A stretch of 13,004 bases of DNA from Bacillota bacterium (GCA_021837545.1 JAKBFR010000061.1:1-13004); one strand, 5' to 3'. Shown: positions 1 to 6,445, numbered from the stretch's first letter. Made by a program: numbers and translations. Notes: a model not told the origin generated them from the sequence alone.

Positions 1-126
1 TTTGGCTGAAAGCAAGCTATTTCAGTGAACATTTATGTATTCTTTAACACCAGAGTTTTAATATGGTTACCTTACACATATTAAACTTTTCTGCTGTGCA
101 TCATTTGTATCTATACCCCCATTTTA
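1..126. repeat. Left copy of terminal direct repeat (circular overlap)
   Basis: Bases 1-126 are identical to 12877-13002; the match breaks at base 127 (c here, a at 13003). An exact repeat lying at both ends of a plasmid-like contig is the usual sign that a circular molecule was assembled slightly past its start, so this copy is probably the same DNA as the right-hand one. The segment also contains the 3' half of a hairpin begun at 12868 and a second hairpin at about 53-90. A true duplication is possible but less likely. Confidence 0.85.
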
Positions 127-160
127 CTACATCCTAGGGATATTGCAACTATGCTCCTAT

Positions 161-190
161 ATGATATATAACGATATCGTTATATATCAT
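161..190. promoter_or_regulatory. Perfect 30-bp palindrome
   Basis: Two 15-base arms (atgatatataacgat and its reverse complement) meet with no spacer. The palindrome lies 28 bp past the stop of the minus-strand gene at 218-421 and at the far end of the candidate junction RNA. It could be an operator, a cruciform, or a transcript-end hairpin, but there is no U-tract on either side. Its outer arms (atgatata/tatatcat) also occur in the toxin operator at 10231-10266. Confidence 0.5.
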
Positions 191-217
191 TAAAGGCAGT
201 TATATCAATGCTTTATC

Positions 218-421
218 CTATATTGAATTTATTATCAATTTAACATCATCATTTTCAACCTCAAAGACTAGAAAAGTTGGATCTTCGTAAACACATTCCT
301 TTTCATATCTGAAACTTGTATCATTTAACATTTCAAACCAACCAGTTTCTTTGTTTAATTCAAAAACTGGGCATTGATTATGTTTAACATCTCCAGTGTA
401 AACTGCTCTTACCTTTTTCAT
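218..421 (-). CDS. Small hypothetical protein (67 aa)
   Basis: A 67-residue soluble protein that I do not recognise. It begins MKKVRAVYTGDV, is rich in acidic and aromatic residues, and has no membrane segment, signal peptide or DNA-binding motif that I can see. The start ATG is preceded by GTGAGGG about 6-7 bases upstream, a good ribosome binding site, and an AT-rich stretch containing tatattataa could supply a -10 box. It is the last gene of the leftward cluster RHH protein, VbhA-like protein, this gene, but a hairpin at 459-481 separates it from the others, so it may have its own promoter. Ordered composition and the RBS support a real gene; function unknown. Confidence 0.7.
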   Translation of the reverse strand: MKKVRAVYTGDVKHNQCPVFELNKETGWFEMLNDTSFRYEKECVYEDPTFLVFEVENDDVKLIINSI

Positions 422-458
422 AATTAATCCCTCACTTTATAATATATATCAAATTTCA

Positions 459-481
459 AAGGTGCTAGAACCTAGCACCTT
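459..481. terminator. 10-bp hairpin between minus-strand genes
   Basis: The arms aaggtgctag and ctagcacctt are perfectly complementary with a 3-base loop. The hairpin lies about 210 bp after the VbhA-like gene and 38 bp before the start of the 67-aa gene. The T-tract on the minus side is short (ttt), so it is a weak terminator or an RNA-stabilising or regulatory hairpin. Confidence 0.5.
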
Positions 482-689
482 AATAAACCACGTCCATATG
501 TGATACTTTTAAAATAGTAACCCATGCGCGAATGTTCACGAAGTGAAAGGCAGAGTCTAAATTATAATATAAAAAAACTTTGGCTGCCGTTACAATGCAC
601 ACTGGCGATTATAATTAATAGCTTCCACGCCTACTTCTATTACTGAAATTACAATAAAAATATCTTTTGAGCTTTAATTCTAAATAGGT

Positions 690-890
690 CTAATCACATT
701 TATATTTTTCACTGTATTTTTCATTTAATATATTTATCATTTCTTGAGTTGTAATTTCTCCATTGATTTCTTTTTCAATAAGATCCATGTATTCCTTATC
801 CGGTTTCCATTCTCCATCTAATTGATTTATGTTTATAGCAAAATCCCAAGCAGCTCTTTTCTCGTTTTTCAATGAATTATTTATAATCAT
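690..890 (-). CDS. VbhA-like orphan antitoxin (66 aa)
   Basis: A small protein resembling the VbhA antitoxin family, which inhibits Fic-domain AMP-transferase toxins. I see the family layout: an N-terminal helix (KNEKRAAWDFA), then an INQLDGEWKP segment where VbhA proteins carry the inhibitory S/T-x-x-x-E-G motif, then the typical tail with GEITTQEM. The inhibitory motif is degenerate here (I at the S/T position, D for E). I chose the ATG at 890 because GAGG lies 5 bases upstream; a GTG at 917 lacks an RBS. No Fic gene is adjacent or elsewhere in the window, so it is an orphan, a remnant, or protects against a toxin encoded elsewhere. Family assignment is by pattern only. Confidence 0.6.
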   Translation of the reverse strand: MIINNSLKNEKRAAWDFAININQLDGEWKPDKEYMDLIEKEINGEITTQEMINILNEKYSEKYKCD

Positions 891-955
891 ATCCACCTCA
901 AGTAGTGCGCAGGGCACTCTTTATTTTCATTATAGCCTTTTCATCTTTAGAAATA

Positions 956-1345
956 TTAATCATCTATTTTGTTTTTCATATAAGATATAGCTTTTACTCT
1001 AGCTTTCTCATACATTTCAACTGGATTTTTTCTAAGCTCCTTTGGTACAAGATCCTGCAAAGCTTGAACATTTAAATATACTGCTGTAGCACTCATATGT
1101 CCTGCTTTACTTCCGATTTTTGCTAACCTTTCGATTTTTGGTTTTAATACTATTTCTAATTGCTCTCTCACTATGGAGGCTATAATATCTTTGCTATCAT
1201 CTACATAATCTTTTGCTAATCCTTTCTGTATAAGGTTCCTAGAAACTTCTGCAATACTGTCGCCAGTACTATCCGAAATTTCCTTTATTGTATTGTAAGT
1301 TTTATCATCTAAACACAAACTATATCTTTTAAATTTATGTGTCAT
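956..1345 (-). CDS. Ribbon-helix-helix plasmid protein, possible relaxosome accessory protein
   Basis: A 129-aa protein starting MTHKFKRYSLCLDD. The first ~40 residues fit a ribbon-helix-helix fold: strand KRYSLCLD, helix KTYNTIKEISDSTG, turn, helix SIAEVSRNLIQKGL. The rest is helical and basic, with no recognised catalytic motif. The ATG at 1345 follows AAGGGGTG by 5 bases, better than the upstream in-frame start at 1375. A consensus promoter lies at 1409-1437 and an oriT-like hairpin plus nick sequence at 1478-1531, so the gene reads away from a possible transfer origin. RHH proteins of this size commonly act as MobC/TraJ-like accessories at oriT, or as copy-number or partition regulators; both remain open. 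Four TTCACC motifs in its upstream region are candidate binding sites. Confidence 0.7.
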   Translation of the reverse strand: MTHKFKRYSLCLDDKTYNTIKEISDSTGDSIAEVSRNLIQKGLAKDYVDDSKDIIASIVREQLEIVLKPKIERLAKIGSKAGHMSATAVYLNVQALQDLVPKELRKNPVEMYEKARVKAISYMKNKIDD

Positions 1346-1408
1346 AAAAACACCCCTTTTCCATATGTTCACCACTTAAAACCATTGATATTAAAGGCTT
1401 ATAAGTGT

Positions 1409-1437
1409 ATATTACCGATAATTTCACCATATGTCAA
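1409..1437 (-). promoter_or_regulatory. Promoter for RHH gene
   Basis: On the minus strand TTGACA (1437-1432), a 17-base spacer and TAATAT (1414-1409) form a near-consensus sigma-A promoter about 65 bases upstream of the ATG at 1345. A TTCACCA motif sits in the spacer (1423-1429) and others occur at 1368-1374, 1453-1459 and, as TTCACC, 1512-1517. This suggests autoregulation by the RHH protein. Confidence 0.7.
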
Positions 1438-1477
1438 TTAAAAAATAGCTTTTTCACCACTACTTCAATCATTGATT

Positions 1478-1531
1478 TTACAGGCTTTGCCTGTAATTTG
1501 TGATATGGCGGTTCACCGCCCTTATCCTGCC
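1478..1531. other. Candidate origin of transfer (IncP/MOBP-like oriT)
   Basis: Two hairpins stand side by side: ttacaggc/gcctgtaa (1478-1496, loop ttt) and ggcgg/ccgcc (1507-1520, loop ttca). The second is followed at once by cttatcctgcc. The IncP (RP4), Ti and pTF-FC2 nick regions share the core YATCCTG|Y located several bases after an inverted repeat; here the predicted nick would fall between 1529 and 1530, nine bases from the hairpin. The neighbouring RHH gene fits an accessory protein. No relaxase gene is present, so transfer would need one in trans. Confidence 0.55.
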
Positions 1532-2207
1532 TTTCTTTCTATTTCTCATACTTCAAACCCCGACAATGCTTTTTTTCTAAAAAACCTTTTTCTAAATAGA
1601 AGAGGGCTTAACAGTTTTTATGAAGTTCCAATTCAAATTTCATCCTAACAAAACACCAATATTCTCATGTCCAATAAACTCCAAAACAGATCTTTTTCTA
1701 ACCTTAGAGCCTTGGAATCTAATGCAGTTATAACAGAAATAAACACAGTTTTTCCATCAAAATATTACTTGAGGTGCTTCCGATCATCACTTAAATATTT
1801 CAAAAACTATATAATTTATGTAATCGTTCTGGACCTAATATGACTTAAAAGATAACTGCCAATATACATATATATAACCCTTTTTAGCTATTCTTTTAAC
1901 TTGAATTTACTTAGTAAACAGTTTGACTTCAATTTATTTACTAAAACTGCTATTGAGATTTCTATTGGCCACTTGCTTCAAAACGTTGGTATTACTTGCT
2001 TACATTCTATTGAGTTTTCTATTGTATTACTTTTATTTACCCTCCTGAAAGTCATCTTCCAAAGTCAATTTATGTTCAATAACAAATGTTGATAATACAT
2101 ATAAAATCTGTTAAAGTTATTTTAATGTAAAGCTTAAGTGCTTTTGTGAACATAGGGGGACTAAACATTCCCACCCTAGGGACATTAATAATATAGGGAT
2201 GTTACCC
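1532..2207. other. Intergenic region without a convincing gene
   Basis: About 680 bp with no ORF that has both a start and a ribosome site. Possible gene debris: a 39-codon minus-strand frame at 1645-1764 (with FDGKTVFISVITALD) lacking a start, and a plus-strand frame at 1901-2092 starting TTG with a hydrophobic middle. Opposite the latter, AGGAGGG at 2040-2046 (minus) faces no usable start codon. The region may be what is left of lost mobilisation or insertion-sequence genes, but I cannot name them. Confidence 0.4.
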
Positions 2208-2226
2208 GCACATTGGTTAAATGTGC
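2208..2226. other. Small hairpin beside the rep terminator
   Basis: The arms gcacatt and aatgtgc are complementary around a ggtta loop. Just upstream, aacattccc (2164-2172) and gggatgtt (2196-2203) can also pair with one bulge. Lying downstream of the rep terminator, these may belong to a small RNA or to the 3' region of a transcript; function unknown. Confidence 0.35.
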
Positions 2227-2238
2227 CGTTCCCAAACA

Positions 2239-2277
2239 AAAAGTAGTCGAACCTTTTCATAGGTAGACTACTTTTTT
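2239..2277. terminator. Bidirectional terminator downstream of rep
   Basis: Ten-base arms aaaagtagtc (2239-2248) and gactactttt (2266-2275) pair perfectly, with a further acct/aggt pairing inside. T-rich sequence follows on the plus side and an A-run precedes it, giving a U-tract on either strand. It lies about 220 bp past the rep stop codon on the minus strand. The 2290-2494 stretch between holds no supported gene. Confidence 0.75.
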
Positions 2278-2494
2278 AGATTTATCTTCATGAAATTAAT
2301 ATCCGACATGTGTCTCTTTTACACATATAGCAAGTGTACTCATATTTATATTGGCAAAAAAAGAAGCTTTACCGTTAAGATATCTTCCACGTTAAAACTT
2401 CCATATCCGCTCTATATTGGATTTTTATTGTTTAGAGGTATAAATACTCGCCAAACGTCTTTAACTTTCTCTGTAGGCTATAAATTGCTATATA

Positions 2495-3511
2495 CTAAGC
2501 GTTATTATCCCAACCTAAAAGTTTCTTTTCTAAATCATCAAAATCATAAACTCTTTGTTCATAGTTATTAAAACTGTCTTTTTTAATATTTCCTTTAGGT
2601 TCATTAAATCCTTTTGCAAGTTTTCTTATGTAACCAACAATATTTTTAATATCTTTGCCTAGAGAATATGTGTAGCATTGTTCTATTAAATTTATGTTGT
2701 TATTCCCATCTTTCAATATACAATTTGCTTCATGATCCGTAAGGTTATGATCCGTAAATATCGCTTTTACTTGTTTAATCAATTTCAGATCTTGTTTTGG
2801 CTCTTCCAAAGCAACTGCTATTTCATCTTTACAAGTATTTTTATTCTTAGTGCTAGTTATATCAAATTTAATACTTGTAACTTTCCTACCTATTTTTATT
2901 TCTTCAAAATCAAAAGATATATCGCTATAACTATTTATCTCTTGCACTGCCTTATCTAATACTTTAATTCTAAAAAAACTATATTTATTATAACTCTCAG
3001 GACATTGTAATTTTTTTCTTAATGTATCTAAATTATCAATTCTCCAACCAGTATCTTCAAAACTTTTTAAATAATAATAAATTCTTTTACTGTAAATACT
3101 TTTAAAATTCAAAGGATATTCTATTTTATAATAAATTCTTTTTTTCATTTCAAGCAACAAACTTTTAAATCTTTGCCCTACTTCAAGTGTTATTTTACCT
3201 TCTGTATCTGAATATAAAATACTTGCAAACCATGAAAAAAATATCTCCTTTTTATTTTGGTTATCAATTAAATAAAACCCCTTGCCTTCAAATTGCTTTA
3301 TTGCTTTTTTAAAATCTCTATAAATATTGCTTGTATCAGTTTTATATAAATACTTATAATCGTTGATGTTTAACTCGTACAAATAATTATTATCATCATC
3401 AACTTTAGATAACACAATATCTAATATATCATTTTGACTTGATGTTAAATCATACCTGGCTTCAATCAATGTGTTTGGTCTTACTGCAATATATTTACCT
3501 TTTTTTAGCAC
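2495..3511 (-). CDS. rep: Plasmid replication initiator, Rep_3 superfamily
   Basis: A 338-aa initiator of the Rep_3/RepB type that binds iterons and opens the origin of a theta-replicating plasmid. Residues ~10-125 fit winged-helix domain 1 (RPNTLIEARYDLTSSQNDIL, then an IYRDFKKAIKQFEGKGF region). Residues ~130-220 fit winged-helix domain 2, with YPLNFKSIYSKRIYYYLKSF and LDTLRKKLQC, the DNA-reading part in relatives. Residues ~240-338 form a helical C-terminal extension seen in some clostridial members. The ATG follows GAGGGTGATT, a good ribosome site. Upstream lie a consensus promoter overlapped by inverted half-iterons (3544-3578) and five direct iterons, the classical arrangement in which monomers bind iterons and dimers repress rep. 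Length and synteny agree with an intact gene. Confidence 0.92.
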   Translation of the reverse strand: MLKKGKYIAVRPNTLIEARYDLTSSQNDILDIVLSKVDDDNNYLYELNINDYKYLYKTDTSNIYRDFKKAIKQFEGKGFYLIDNQNKKEIFFSWFASILYSDTEGKITLEVGQRFKSLLLEMKKRIYYKIEYPLNFKSIYSKRIYYYLKSFEDTGWRIDNLDTLRKKLQCPESYNKYSFFRIKVLDKAVQEINSYSDISFDFEEIKIGRKVTSIKFDITSTKNKNTCKDEIAVALEEPKQDLKLIKQVKAIFTDHNLTDHEANCILKDGNNNINLIEQCYTYSLGKDIKNIVGYIRKLAKGFNEPKGNIKKDSFNNYEQRVYDFDDLEKKLLGWDNNA

Positions 3512-3543
3512 ATAATCACCCTCATTGTTAAAATATACCTGTA

Positions 3544-3578
3544 ATTATATAGGGTTACTATGCGCTTGTCAAGTAACC
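3544..3578 (-). promoter_or_regulatory. rep promoter with inverted half-iteron operator
   Basis: On the minus strand TTGACA (3572-3567), 17 bases and TATAAT (3549-3544) form a perfect consensus promoter about 33 bases before the rep ATG. Two inverted copies of the iteron half ggttact (3553-3559) and agtaacc (3572-3578) flank a 12-base gap covering the spacer and the -35 box. In iteron plasmids such an inverted pair is the site where Rep dimers repress their own gene. Confidence 0.85.
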
Positions 3579-3584
3579 TTTGCA

Positions 3585-3711
3585 ACCGACATTAAGTAAC
3601 CTTTATATTGCTTATTCACCGACATTAAGTAACCCTACAACCGACATTAAGTAACCTTTATATTGCTTATTCACCGACATTAAGTAACCCTATAACCGAC
3701 ATTAAGTAACC
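3585..3711. repeat. Replication origin iterons (five 17-bp direct repeats)
   Basis: Five exact copies of accgacattaagtaacc start at 3585, 3618, 3640, 3673 and 3695. The start-to-start spacing alternates 33, 22, 33, 22 bp, whole numbers of 11-bp helical steps, so all sites face one side of the helix. The array is a tandem 55-bp duplication (3585-3639 and 3640-3694, one base different) plus a fifth iteron. Between iterons 1/2 and 3/4 lies ttattcacc (3612-3620, 3667-3675), one base off the DnaA-box variant TTATTCACA. This is very likely the oriV bound by the Rep encoded next to it. Confidence 0.93.
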
Positions 3712-3829
3712 GTATAACGTCTACATGCATTGATATCACTTGATTTGCGGTACCCTTATTATACATAACTATACATAACTATGTACTATACAACAACAAG
3801 GGTCACATTTGTTGTTGTAATAGATAATC
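3712..3829. other. AT-rich origin flank with tandem and inverted repeats
   Basis: Next to the iterons is an AT-rich stretch with a tandem 10-mer (atacataact at 3761-3770 and 3771-3780). An inverted repeat follows, acaacaac/gttgttgt (3790-3797 and 3811-3818) with a 13-base loop. AT-rich DNA beside iterons is the usual melting region of such origins; the inverted repeat could be a primosome or regulatory hairpin. No gene is seen here. Confidence 0.5.
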
Positions 3830-3859
3830 TAAAAAAGATTTAATCTGCTAGCTTAGCAG
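3830..3859 (-). terminator. Terminator of the 223-aa gene
   Basis: The arms ctgcta (3845-3850) and tagcag (3854-3859) form a short hairpin just after the stop codon of the minus-strand gene ending at 3863. On that strand a T6 run (3836-3831) follows after about eight bases. The stem is short, so termination may be partial. Confidence 0.5.
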
Positions 3860-3862
3860 TCA

Positions 3863-4534
3863 TCAATATTTATATTTTTCTATAAATTCCACTATTGCCA
3901 GAGCTATTAAATCTTTCTGGGTTTCCTTTCTACCTTTACAAAACTCAATAAAATCATCATACACACCTTCATAGCTCTTGAATGACTTACTGATTACATT
4001 TCCTTGTAATTTTTTATTATCCAAATTTATTTGTGGAACTTCTATTATGTTTTTATGCCCTTGGCTTTTCTTGTACTGCTCAATTATTTCTGTAAGTTCT
4101 GGGTATTCTATATCAATAGCCTTTTTTATTACTTGTAAAACTTCTTTTTTAACTACCATTTCAGTATTATTTTTCATAGGCATTACTTCGGCATTACTTA
4201 AAAATTCTTGTTGAATTTCCTCAATTTCTGTGAGTATTACTTTGGAATTACTTTGTTGTTTTTCATGAGGTAATACTTCGGAATTACTTTGGAATTTAAA
4301 TTCTTTACTACCCCTAATATCATAAAGAAATGTGGACTTATTGTAATCAATGGTTACATCCTTAATTGTTTCAGAAAAGTCTTTTCTATTTATTCCAAAC
4401 TGCTTAATAAAATTATCTGTTGTTATTTTTTCTTCTTTGGATCTATCTCTGTTAGCTATAGTATTTTCATTAATGGCTTTTGCTATTTCAACTAACTTAT
4501 TGTATGGCAAGTCTAATTTTTTCGGTTTACCCAC
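3863..4534 (-). CDS. Plasmid protein with C-terminal RHH-like segment (223 aa)
   Basis: A 223-aa protein of unknown function encoded beside the origin. The N-terminal ~75 residues look like a winged-helix or HTH region (YNKLVEIAKAINE, ITTDNFIKQFGINRKDF). Residues ~82-127 hold imperfect peptide repeats (SNSEVLP, SNSKVIL, SNAEVMP). The last ~40 residues (FKSYEGVYDDFIEFCKG, KDLIALAIVEFIEKYK) resemble the ribbon-helix-helix tails of plasmid-encoded DNA-binding proteins. Translation starts at GTG, with AGGAGG 8 bases upstream. A half-iteron aggttactt lies in its leader. Position and domains suggest a replication-control or partition protein, but I cannot name a family. Its DNA carries the attactt repeats described separately. 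Confidence 0.8.
   Translation of the reverse strand: MGKPKKLDLPYNKLVEIAKAINENTIANRDRSKEEKITTDNFIKQFGINRKDFSETIKDVTIDYNKSTFLYDIRGSKEFKFQSNSEVLPHEKQQSNSKVILTEIEEIQQEFLSNAEVMPMKNNTEMVVKKEVLQVIKKAIDIEYPELTEIIEQYKKSQGHKNIIEVPQINLDNKKLQGNVISKSFKSYEGVYDDFIEFCKGRKETQKDLIALAIVEFIEKYKY
4182..4289. repeat. Paired attactt repeats, 11 bp apart, inside a gene
   Basis: Three pairs of the heptamer attactt (one copy aatactt) occur at 4182/4193, 4236/4247 and 4272/4283, each pair exactly 11 bp start to start. On the minus strand they read aagtaat, close to the taagtaacc half of the iteron. They encode the SNxEV peptide repeats. They could be Rep-binding sites embedded in coding DNA or simply an expanded peptide repeat. 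Confidence 0.6.
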
Positions 4535-4549
4535 TTTCCTAACCTCCTA

Positions 4550-4572
4550 CAAGTAATACCTTTAGGTTACTT
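4550..4572. promoter_or_regulatory. Iteron-like inverted half-sites upstream of the 223-aa gene
   Basis: The segment contains aagtaatacc followed by aggttactt, an imperfect inverted repeat made of iteron halves, about 15 bases upstream of the GTG start at 4534. It suggests that Rep, or the gene's own product, represses this gene. Confidence 0.45.
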
Positions 4573-4610
4573 CATAATTACTATTCTTCATATGCATTAA
4601 AAATCCTTTT

Positions 4611-4638
4611 AAAAAAAAGCAATAGTAAATACTACTGC
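4611..4638 (-). terminator. Intrinsic terminator of the coiled-coil gene
   Basis: On the minus strand gcagtagta and tactattgc pair (one G-T wobble) round a 2-base gap, followed at once by eight Ts (plus-strand A-run 4611-4618). It lies about 13 bases past the stop codon at 4652 and is a textbook Rho-independent terminator. Confidence 0.85.
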
Positions 4639-4651
4639 TCTAATTTATTAC

Positions 4652-5563
4652 TTATTCTTTTACTATTGTTTGCTTTTTAGTTTTAGTGGTAGTCGCCTTA
4701 GGTTGTTCCAATTGATCCAGCAATGCTTTATATTTATTTTGATACATTTCAATTTCTTCATTATGTCTTAGCTGCTCTTTATTTAACTTATTATTCAATT
4801 CCTCTTTTACTTCTGCAACTGCTATCTTAATATTTAATTCACTTTCTTTTTTAAGTTGTTCCAGTTCTTTTTGGTTCTCTAACTGTATCTTCTCAATGCT
4901 CTCATTTAAGTGTTTAATATTATAATCATTATCTTTGATGATATTATCTTTATGAATTTCCCTGGCTTGTGCATCTGCAAGTAGGTTTTTATACTGTTCT
5001 ACCTCAACTTTAAACTTCTTATACTCTGCTAGGTCACTTAGTAACATATCATTCTTGCCCTTGTACTCTTCTACAATTAAATTCTTATCTTTTAAGTTGC
5101 CCTCTAATTGTTCCAGTTGCTTACTATATTCAACTCTAATACTAAATAACTCATTCTTATGTTCTTTATTTTCATTTTGTACTACAAGTAAATTACTGTA
5201 ACACTCTTGTAATTCTTGTTTTTGTTCTGTAATAAAGCTTTCTTTCTCTGATAACATATCTTTATATTTTGCCTTTAATGCTTCAAGCTCTGTATCTTTA
5301 TTACTTATTAAATTATTGCTACTATCTGCAATACCTATAAATGCATTTAATATTGCATCTAAATTACTTTGTATAGTAGTTGTATCTTTACTTAGGAAAC
5401 TATTTTGTTTTACATTCTCCAGTTCCATCAATGAAACTACTTTATTAAAATACTGATCTTGTGTCATACCTAAATCTTTCAATTGTTGTTGCAGCTTATC
5501 TTTTGTGTCTTGGCTCAATCTATAACTTGTAACTATGCTTTTATTTTCTTTTATATCTTCCAT
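4652..5563 (-). CDS. RHH plus coiled-coil protein, putative plasmid segregation factor
   Basis: A 303-aa protein with an N-terminal RHH-like DNA-binding segment (SIVTSYRLSQDTKDKLQQQL, then GMTQDQYFNKVVSLMELE, residues ~9-50). A predicted coiled coil covers ~85-290, rich in E, K, Q and L heptads (for example LEQLEGNLKDKN, ELEQLKKESE), and the C-terminal tail is basic (KTKKQ). A DNA-binding head on a long coiled coil recalls KfrA-like plasmid proteins that help segregation, but KfrA uses a different head, so this is an analogy. The start ATG follows GAGGTGAT, a strong ribosome site. Direct repeats at 5584-5642 upstream may be its binding site. A strong terminator follows the gene, so it is monocistronic or ends a short operon. 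Confidence 0.8.
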   Translation of the reverse strand: MEDIKENKSIVTSYRLSQDTKDKLQQQLKDLGMTQDQYFNKVVSLMELENVKQNSFLSKDTTTIQSNLDAILNAFIGIADSSNNLISNKDTELEALKAKYKDMLSEKESFITEQKQELQECYSNLLVVQNENKEHKNELFSIRVEYSKQLEQLEGNLKDKNLIVEEYKGKNDMLLSDLAEYKKFKVEVEQYKNLLADAQAREIHKDNIIKDNDYNIKHLNESIEKIQLENQKELEQLKKESELNIKIAVAEVKEELNNKLNKEQLRHNEEIEMYQNKYKALLDQLEQPKATTTKTKKQTIVKE

Positions 5564-5583
5564 ATTATCACCTCATAATATAT

Positions 5584-5642
5584 TTGTAATACACATAAAT
5601 ACTAGTAAACATGTTGTAAACACTATATTTTAATTGTAATAC
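5584..5642. promoter_or_regulatory. Direct-repeat cluster upstream of the RHH coiled-coil gene
   Basis: gtaaaca occurs twice 11 bp apart (5605-5611 and 5616-5622), flanked by two copies of ttgtaatac (5584-5592 and 5634-5642). RHH proteins usually bind such short direct repeats in their own promoter, which in partition systems doubles as the centromere. Site identity is inferred from position. Confidence 0.45.
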
Positions 5643-5666
5643 CATATTTATTAATAATCAATATAT

Positions 5667-6287
5667 TTACCACTTGATATTATCGAAAATATCGTCAATT
5701 TCTTGCGCTTCAATTCCAATATACCTAAGAGTTATTGATTGACTACTATGGTTAAGTATCTTCTGTAAGTAGCTTAATATAGCAGGGTTATCTTTTATAT
5801 TGTCTGAGTAGATTTTATAAGCTCCTGTCTTTCTTAATGTGTGGCTGCCATAGTTACCATTTATATTTAATTCTCTTAAGGTTGTTTTGATTATTTTGTG
5901 TAGAGATCTTACACTTATAGATTCAGATCCTTTCCGGCTGCTAAATATATAGTTATCTATGTTAAAGCCTTTCAGGTTATTTTTATAAAGTGCAAGGGCC
6001 TCTTTAACATCATCATTAATTTTAATTCTTCTAGTCTTATCGGTTTTTTCTTCCTGGACTACTAAATGAATCTTAAATGTATTTTCACTTTCTAATACAT
6101 CACTCCATTTTAGATTAAGCAGATCTCCCGCTCTCAATAAAAAGTTAGTGCCACATACCCAAATGCAATAATCCCTTTTATTTTCTTTCCCTATTAAATA
6201 CTGCCGTATCTTTTTTATATCCTTAGAATTTTTTACTGGCTCCACCTGTTCTGGTTTTGGTCTACCATCTATTGTTAAATTACTCAT
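5667..6287 (-). CDS. Tyrosine recombinase (compact XerC/FimB-like)
   Basis: A 206-aa site-specific recombinase. The catalytic set appears complete: R52 (LLRAGDLLNLKW), a beta-hairpin lysine at about K81 or K84 (EEKTDKTRR), H149-x-x-R152 (GSHTLRKTG), H180 (ILNHSS) and nucleophile Y189 (ITLRYIG). At 206 aa it is about 100 residues shorter than XerC/D and lacks most of the N-terminal arm-binding domain, as do FimB-type and many plasmid resolvases. The ATG follows GAGGGGGAT by 5-7 bases. Its promoter lies inside a large inverted repeat (6307-6354), and a related repeat stands at 6446-6476, plausible operator and recombination sites. The likely job is resolving plasmid multimers or cassette inversion. 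Confidence 0.9.
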   Translation of the reverse strand: MSNLTIDGRPKPEQVEPVKNSKDIKKIRQYLIGKENKRDYCIWVCGTNFLLRAGDLLNLKWSDVLESENTFKIHLVVQEEKTDKTRRIKINDDVKEALALYKNNLKGFNIDNYIFSSRKGSESISVRSLHKIIKTTLRELNINGNYGSHTLRKTGAYKIYSDNIKDNPAILSYLQKILNHSSQSITLRYIGIEAQEIDDIFDNIKW

Positions 6288-6306
6288 AAAATATCCCCCT
6301 CATACA

Positions 6307-6354
6307 AATGATACCTTTTAATATAATTATATCGAAAGGTATCATTTAATACAA
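6307..6354 (-). promoter_or_regulatory. Recombinase promoter within inverted repeat (site I)
   Basis: The arms aaatgataccttt (6307-6318 region) and aaaggtatcattt (6335-6347) are perfect reverse complements, with 22 bases between their cc and gg steps. On the minus strand TTGTAT (6354-6349), 17 bases and TATAAT (6331-6326) form a promoter; one arm fills the spacer and the other covers the start point. This fits autorepression by the recombinase or a partner. Confidence 0.65.
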
Positions 6355-6390
6355 TAAGAAAATAAAAAAAATAAAAATATAAAAACAAAA

Positions 6391-6434
6391 ACTCACTACA
6401 CCTTAGTAAAATCAACACTTCAAGGTATGTGAGT
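6391..6434. repeat. Imperfect inverted repeat between sites I and II
   Basis: The outer arms actcac (6391-6396) and gtgagt (6429-6434) pair, with an inner acctt/aaggt pairing and a ~17-base loop. The inner part carries aaggtat, the same core as in sites I and II, so it may be a third half-site of the recombination region. Confidence 0.4.
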
Positions 6435-6445
6435 CTATATATTGC

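Noticed and set aside
1645..1764. Minus-strand 39-codon frame with protein-like composition (FDGKTVFISVITALD)
   Set aside because: No start codon or ribosome site; stops close at both ends. Recorded only as possible gene debris.
1901..2092. Plus-strand 63-aa frame with hydrophobic middle, possibly the N-terminus of a transposase
   Set aside because: It starts with TTG, has no ribosome site, and I could not match it to a transposase family with any confidence.
2290..2571. Plus-strand 93-aa frame next to rep
   Set aside because: Overlaps the end of rep on the opposite strand, has no ribosome site, and the composition is not protein-like.
3585..3711. CRISPR-like array
   Set aside because: Repeats are only 17 bp and two of the gaps are 5 bp; identical spacers and position beside rep show that they are iterons.
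3978..4556. Three plus-strand frames within the 223-aa gene
   Set aside because: Shadows of the minus-strand gene; Cys/Phe/Ser-rich and without ribosome sites.
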